64,000 nt of DNA, taken from Io17-Chloro-G2 sp965226915. GTDB taxonomy: Bacteria; Chloroflexota; Dehalococcoidia; Lucifugimonadales; UBA3495. A program made the position numbers and the translations under genes. A model generated the notes under the pieces. It saw only the letters and a list, made by a program, of their open reading frames with translations, ran no database searches and was not told the DNA's origin. Position 1 is the stretch's first letter; every line of letters begins with the position of its first letter. Location: assembly GCA_965226915.1 (NCBI GenBank), contig CBDDEJ010000007.1, positions 310,001-374,000 of the forward strand. Reading direction: 5' to 3'. This document shows positions 62,986-64,000 of the stretch, piece after piece.

Positions 62986-64000
62986 TTAGTCCTGCCCGGA
63001 CGGAGCCGGCTCTCCCAGCGCCAAAAAGAGCAGCGCACCAACAAAACTGACCACGGCCACCACGCTAAACGGTATGTCGTAACTGCCGGTGGCGTCGAAC
63101 ATGATTCCAGCAAACAAGGGGAAGGCCAAAAGAAAGACATTCATTGGGATCATCGAAACCCCCGTGATGCTGGCAAAGGCCTTCCGGCCGAAGTACAAGC
63201 CTCGGATGGACGTAGTCAAAGGCGTACGGCCGCCAAATCCGATGCCGAACACCACCGCGAACAAAAACACCAGCGGGCCGGAATCGGCGAATAGCAGAAG
63301 CACTACGGCCGCCGACTGAATCGCTGAAAACCCAAACAGGGCGAAGCGCAGCGGCGCCCGGTCCCCCACATACCCACCCACCATGTTGAATATGGCCGAA
63401 ACACCGGTTTGGGTGGCCACTACCCACCCCACGGTCTGTAGCGAAAATCCTTGGTCGGTTAGCATGGTCCCCAAGTGAACCATCAAGGTGACGATGACGA
63501 TGGAGGAACAGGCGTGACCCATGGTTATAAGCCAGAAGGCCCGGGTTCGCAGCGCCTGCTGCCAAGTGTATTCAATCCCCTCTTTGACTGGCCGGCGTTT
63601 TTCTACTCCCGTGGAGACGCCGTCATCGGGCGGGCTGCCGTCGGGCAACAACCCGTAATCTTCCGGCTTGTTTCTAACCAATCTGGAAATAGGGAAGGCT
63701 AGCAATATCACCCCTAGGCCAATGACGACGGCGGCATTGCGCCAACCGTCTTCGCCGAACCGCGCGGGGTCTATGGCCCAGGCCAGCACCGGGACGACCA
63801 CGACGCCACCCACGGCGAATCCTTCCATCGCCAGGGCCATCGCCATGGTCCGGCGCTTGATGAACCAACTGTTCAGCACCGTCATCATGGGCAGCCAGGT
63901 CCCCAATCCGGCGCCGGAACTCATGATGATGAACGCCAGGTAAAACTGCCACAGGTTGTTCACCCGGCTGAATGCCAGGAACCCCCCGCCCAGAACCAGT
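62986..64000 (-). CDS. MFS transporter, 5' end outside window
   Basis: The C-terminal 338 or so residues of an MFS transporter: 'GAGLGTWLPMMTVLNSWFIK', 'VVVPVLAWAID', long central loop 'PEDYGLLPDGSPPDDGVSTG', then 'GHACSSIVIVTLMVHLG', 'NMVGGYVGDRAPLRFALFG' (motif A-like) and 'FGGRTPLTTSIRGLYFG'. This is the oxalate/monocarboxylate-type MFS branch (OFA/MCT-like), unlike the MFS_3 exporters elsewhere in the window. The frame is open to the window edge. Confidence 0.83.
   Translation of the reverse strand, partial: LVLGGGFLAFSRVNNLWQFYLAFIIMSSGAGLGTWLPMMTVLNSWFIKRRTMAMALAMEGFAVGGVVVVPVLAWAIDPARFGEDGWRNAAVVIGLGVILLAFPISRLVRNKPEDYGLLPDGSPPDDGVSTGVEKRRPVKEGIEYTWQQALRTRAFWLITMGHACSSIVIVTLMVHLGTMLTDQGFSLQTVGWVVATQTGVSAIFNMVGGYVGDRAPLRFALFGFSAIQSAAVVLLLFADSGPLVFLFAVVFGIGFGGRTPLTTSIRGLYFGRKAFASITGVSMIPMNVFLLAFPLFAGIMFDATGSYDIPFSVVAVVSFVGALLFLALGEPAPSGQD

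Noticed and set aside
1..64000. CRISPR arrays, Cas, restriction-modification, toxin-antitoxin, retron or abortive-infection genes
   Set aside because: I found no regularly spaced repeats and no recognisable defence genes. The receiver, LRR and unknown proteins have no defence motif I can point to.

Overview
The window is about 64 kb of GC-rich bacterial chromosome. Gene content fits an uncultured Chloroflexota lineage of the SAR202/Dehalococcoidia kind: many MFS exporters, cupin dioxygenase, MmgE/PrpD, SnoaL, MOSC, SDR and GSA-aminotransferase-like catabolic genes, a C4 zinc-ribbon gene beside rnpB, and a secreted 'VFIGAATVNGAPVPDGT' domain. The assignment is an inference from gene content, not a marker-gene result.

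Layout. 1-2.2 kb: a tex gene broken by a 5' truncation, a frameshift and an in-frame TGA. 2.17-3.9 kb: a dense array of 18 CCA-encoding tRNA genes on one strand, with three tRNA-Leu genes that lack the long variable arm, a tRNA-Ile(UAU), and several tRNAs with abnormal D or T arms. 4.2-7.7 kb: a secreted G8/beta-helix gene cut by an IS66 element and by a 171-bp MITE. 7.7-18.3 kb: mostly intact housekeeping and catabolic genes (amidohydrolase, IS630, alcohol dehydrogenase, gentisate-dioxygenase-like cupin, a coiled-coil envelope protein with an internal TAG, PH-domain protein, SbcD, zinc ribbon). 18.4 kb: RNase P RNA. 18.9-31.5 kb: an accessory-looking stretch (ABC-F, lone receiver, broken uridine kinase, two MFS, LRR protein, RidA, gene debris) bounded on the right by a diverged copy of the rnpB 3' end. 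31.9-35.4 kb: an unrecognised 501-aa protein gene (frameshifted and cut by IS66) with a palindromic operator-like site, followed by an unrecognised 94-aa gene. 35.5-37.7 kb: a MITE-IS1182-MITE composite. 37.7-43 kb: GNAT-like and GH3 genes, nitroreductase, MOSC, SnoaL, and an SDR with an internal TAG. 43.1-46.6 kb: a 121-aa retropepsin-like gene carrying three insertions (IS701, MITE, IS66). 46.6-64 kb: PrpD, nested IS1380 elements, frameshifted hydrolase, TenA, MFS, acyl-CoA ligase, a fourth IS66, MFS plus GSA-like aminotransferase, a MITE-split ABM gene, two thioredoxin-fold proteins and an MFS gene running off the edge.

The dominant theme is recent transposition. Four near-identical IS66 copies each have a perfect 8-bp target duplication. 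Nine other elements of several unrelated types sit at CTAG sites. Removing the insertions in silico restores open frames in the G8, retropepsin, unknown 501-aa and IS1380-A genes once separate point frameshifts or stops are allowed for. The most unusual items are the tRNA array and the 31.9-35.4 kb locus.
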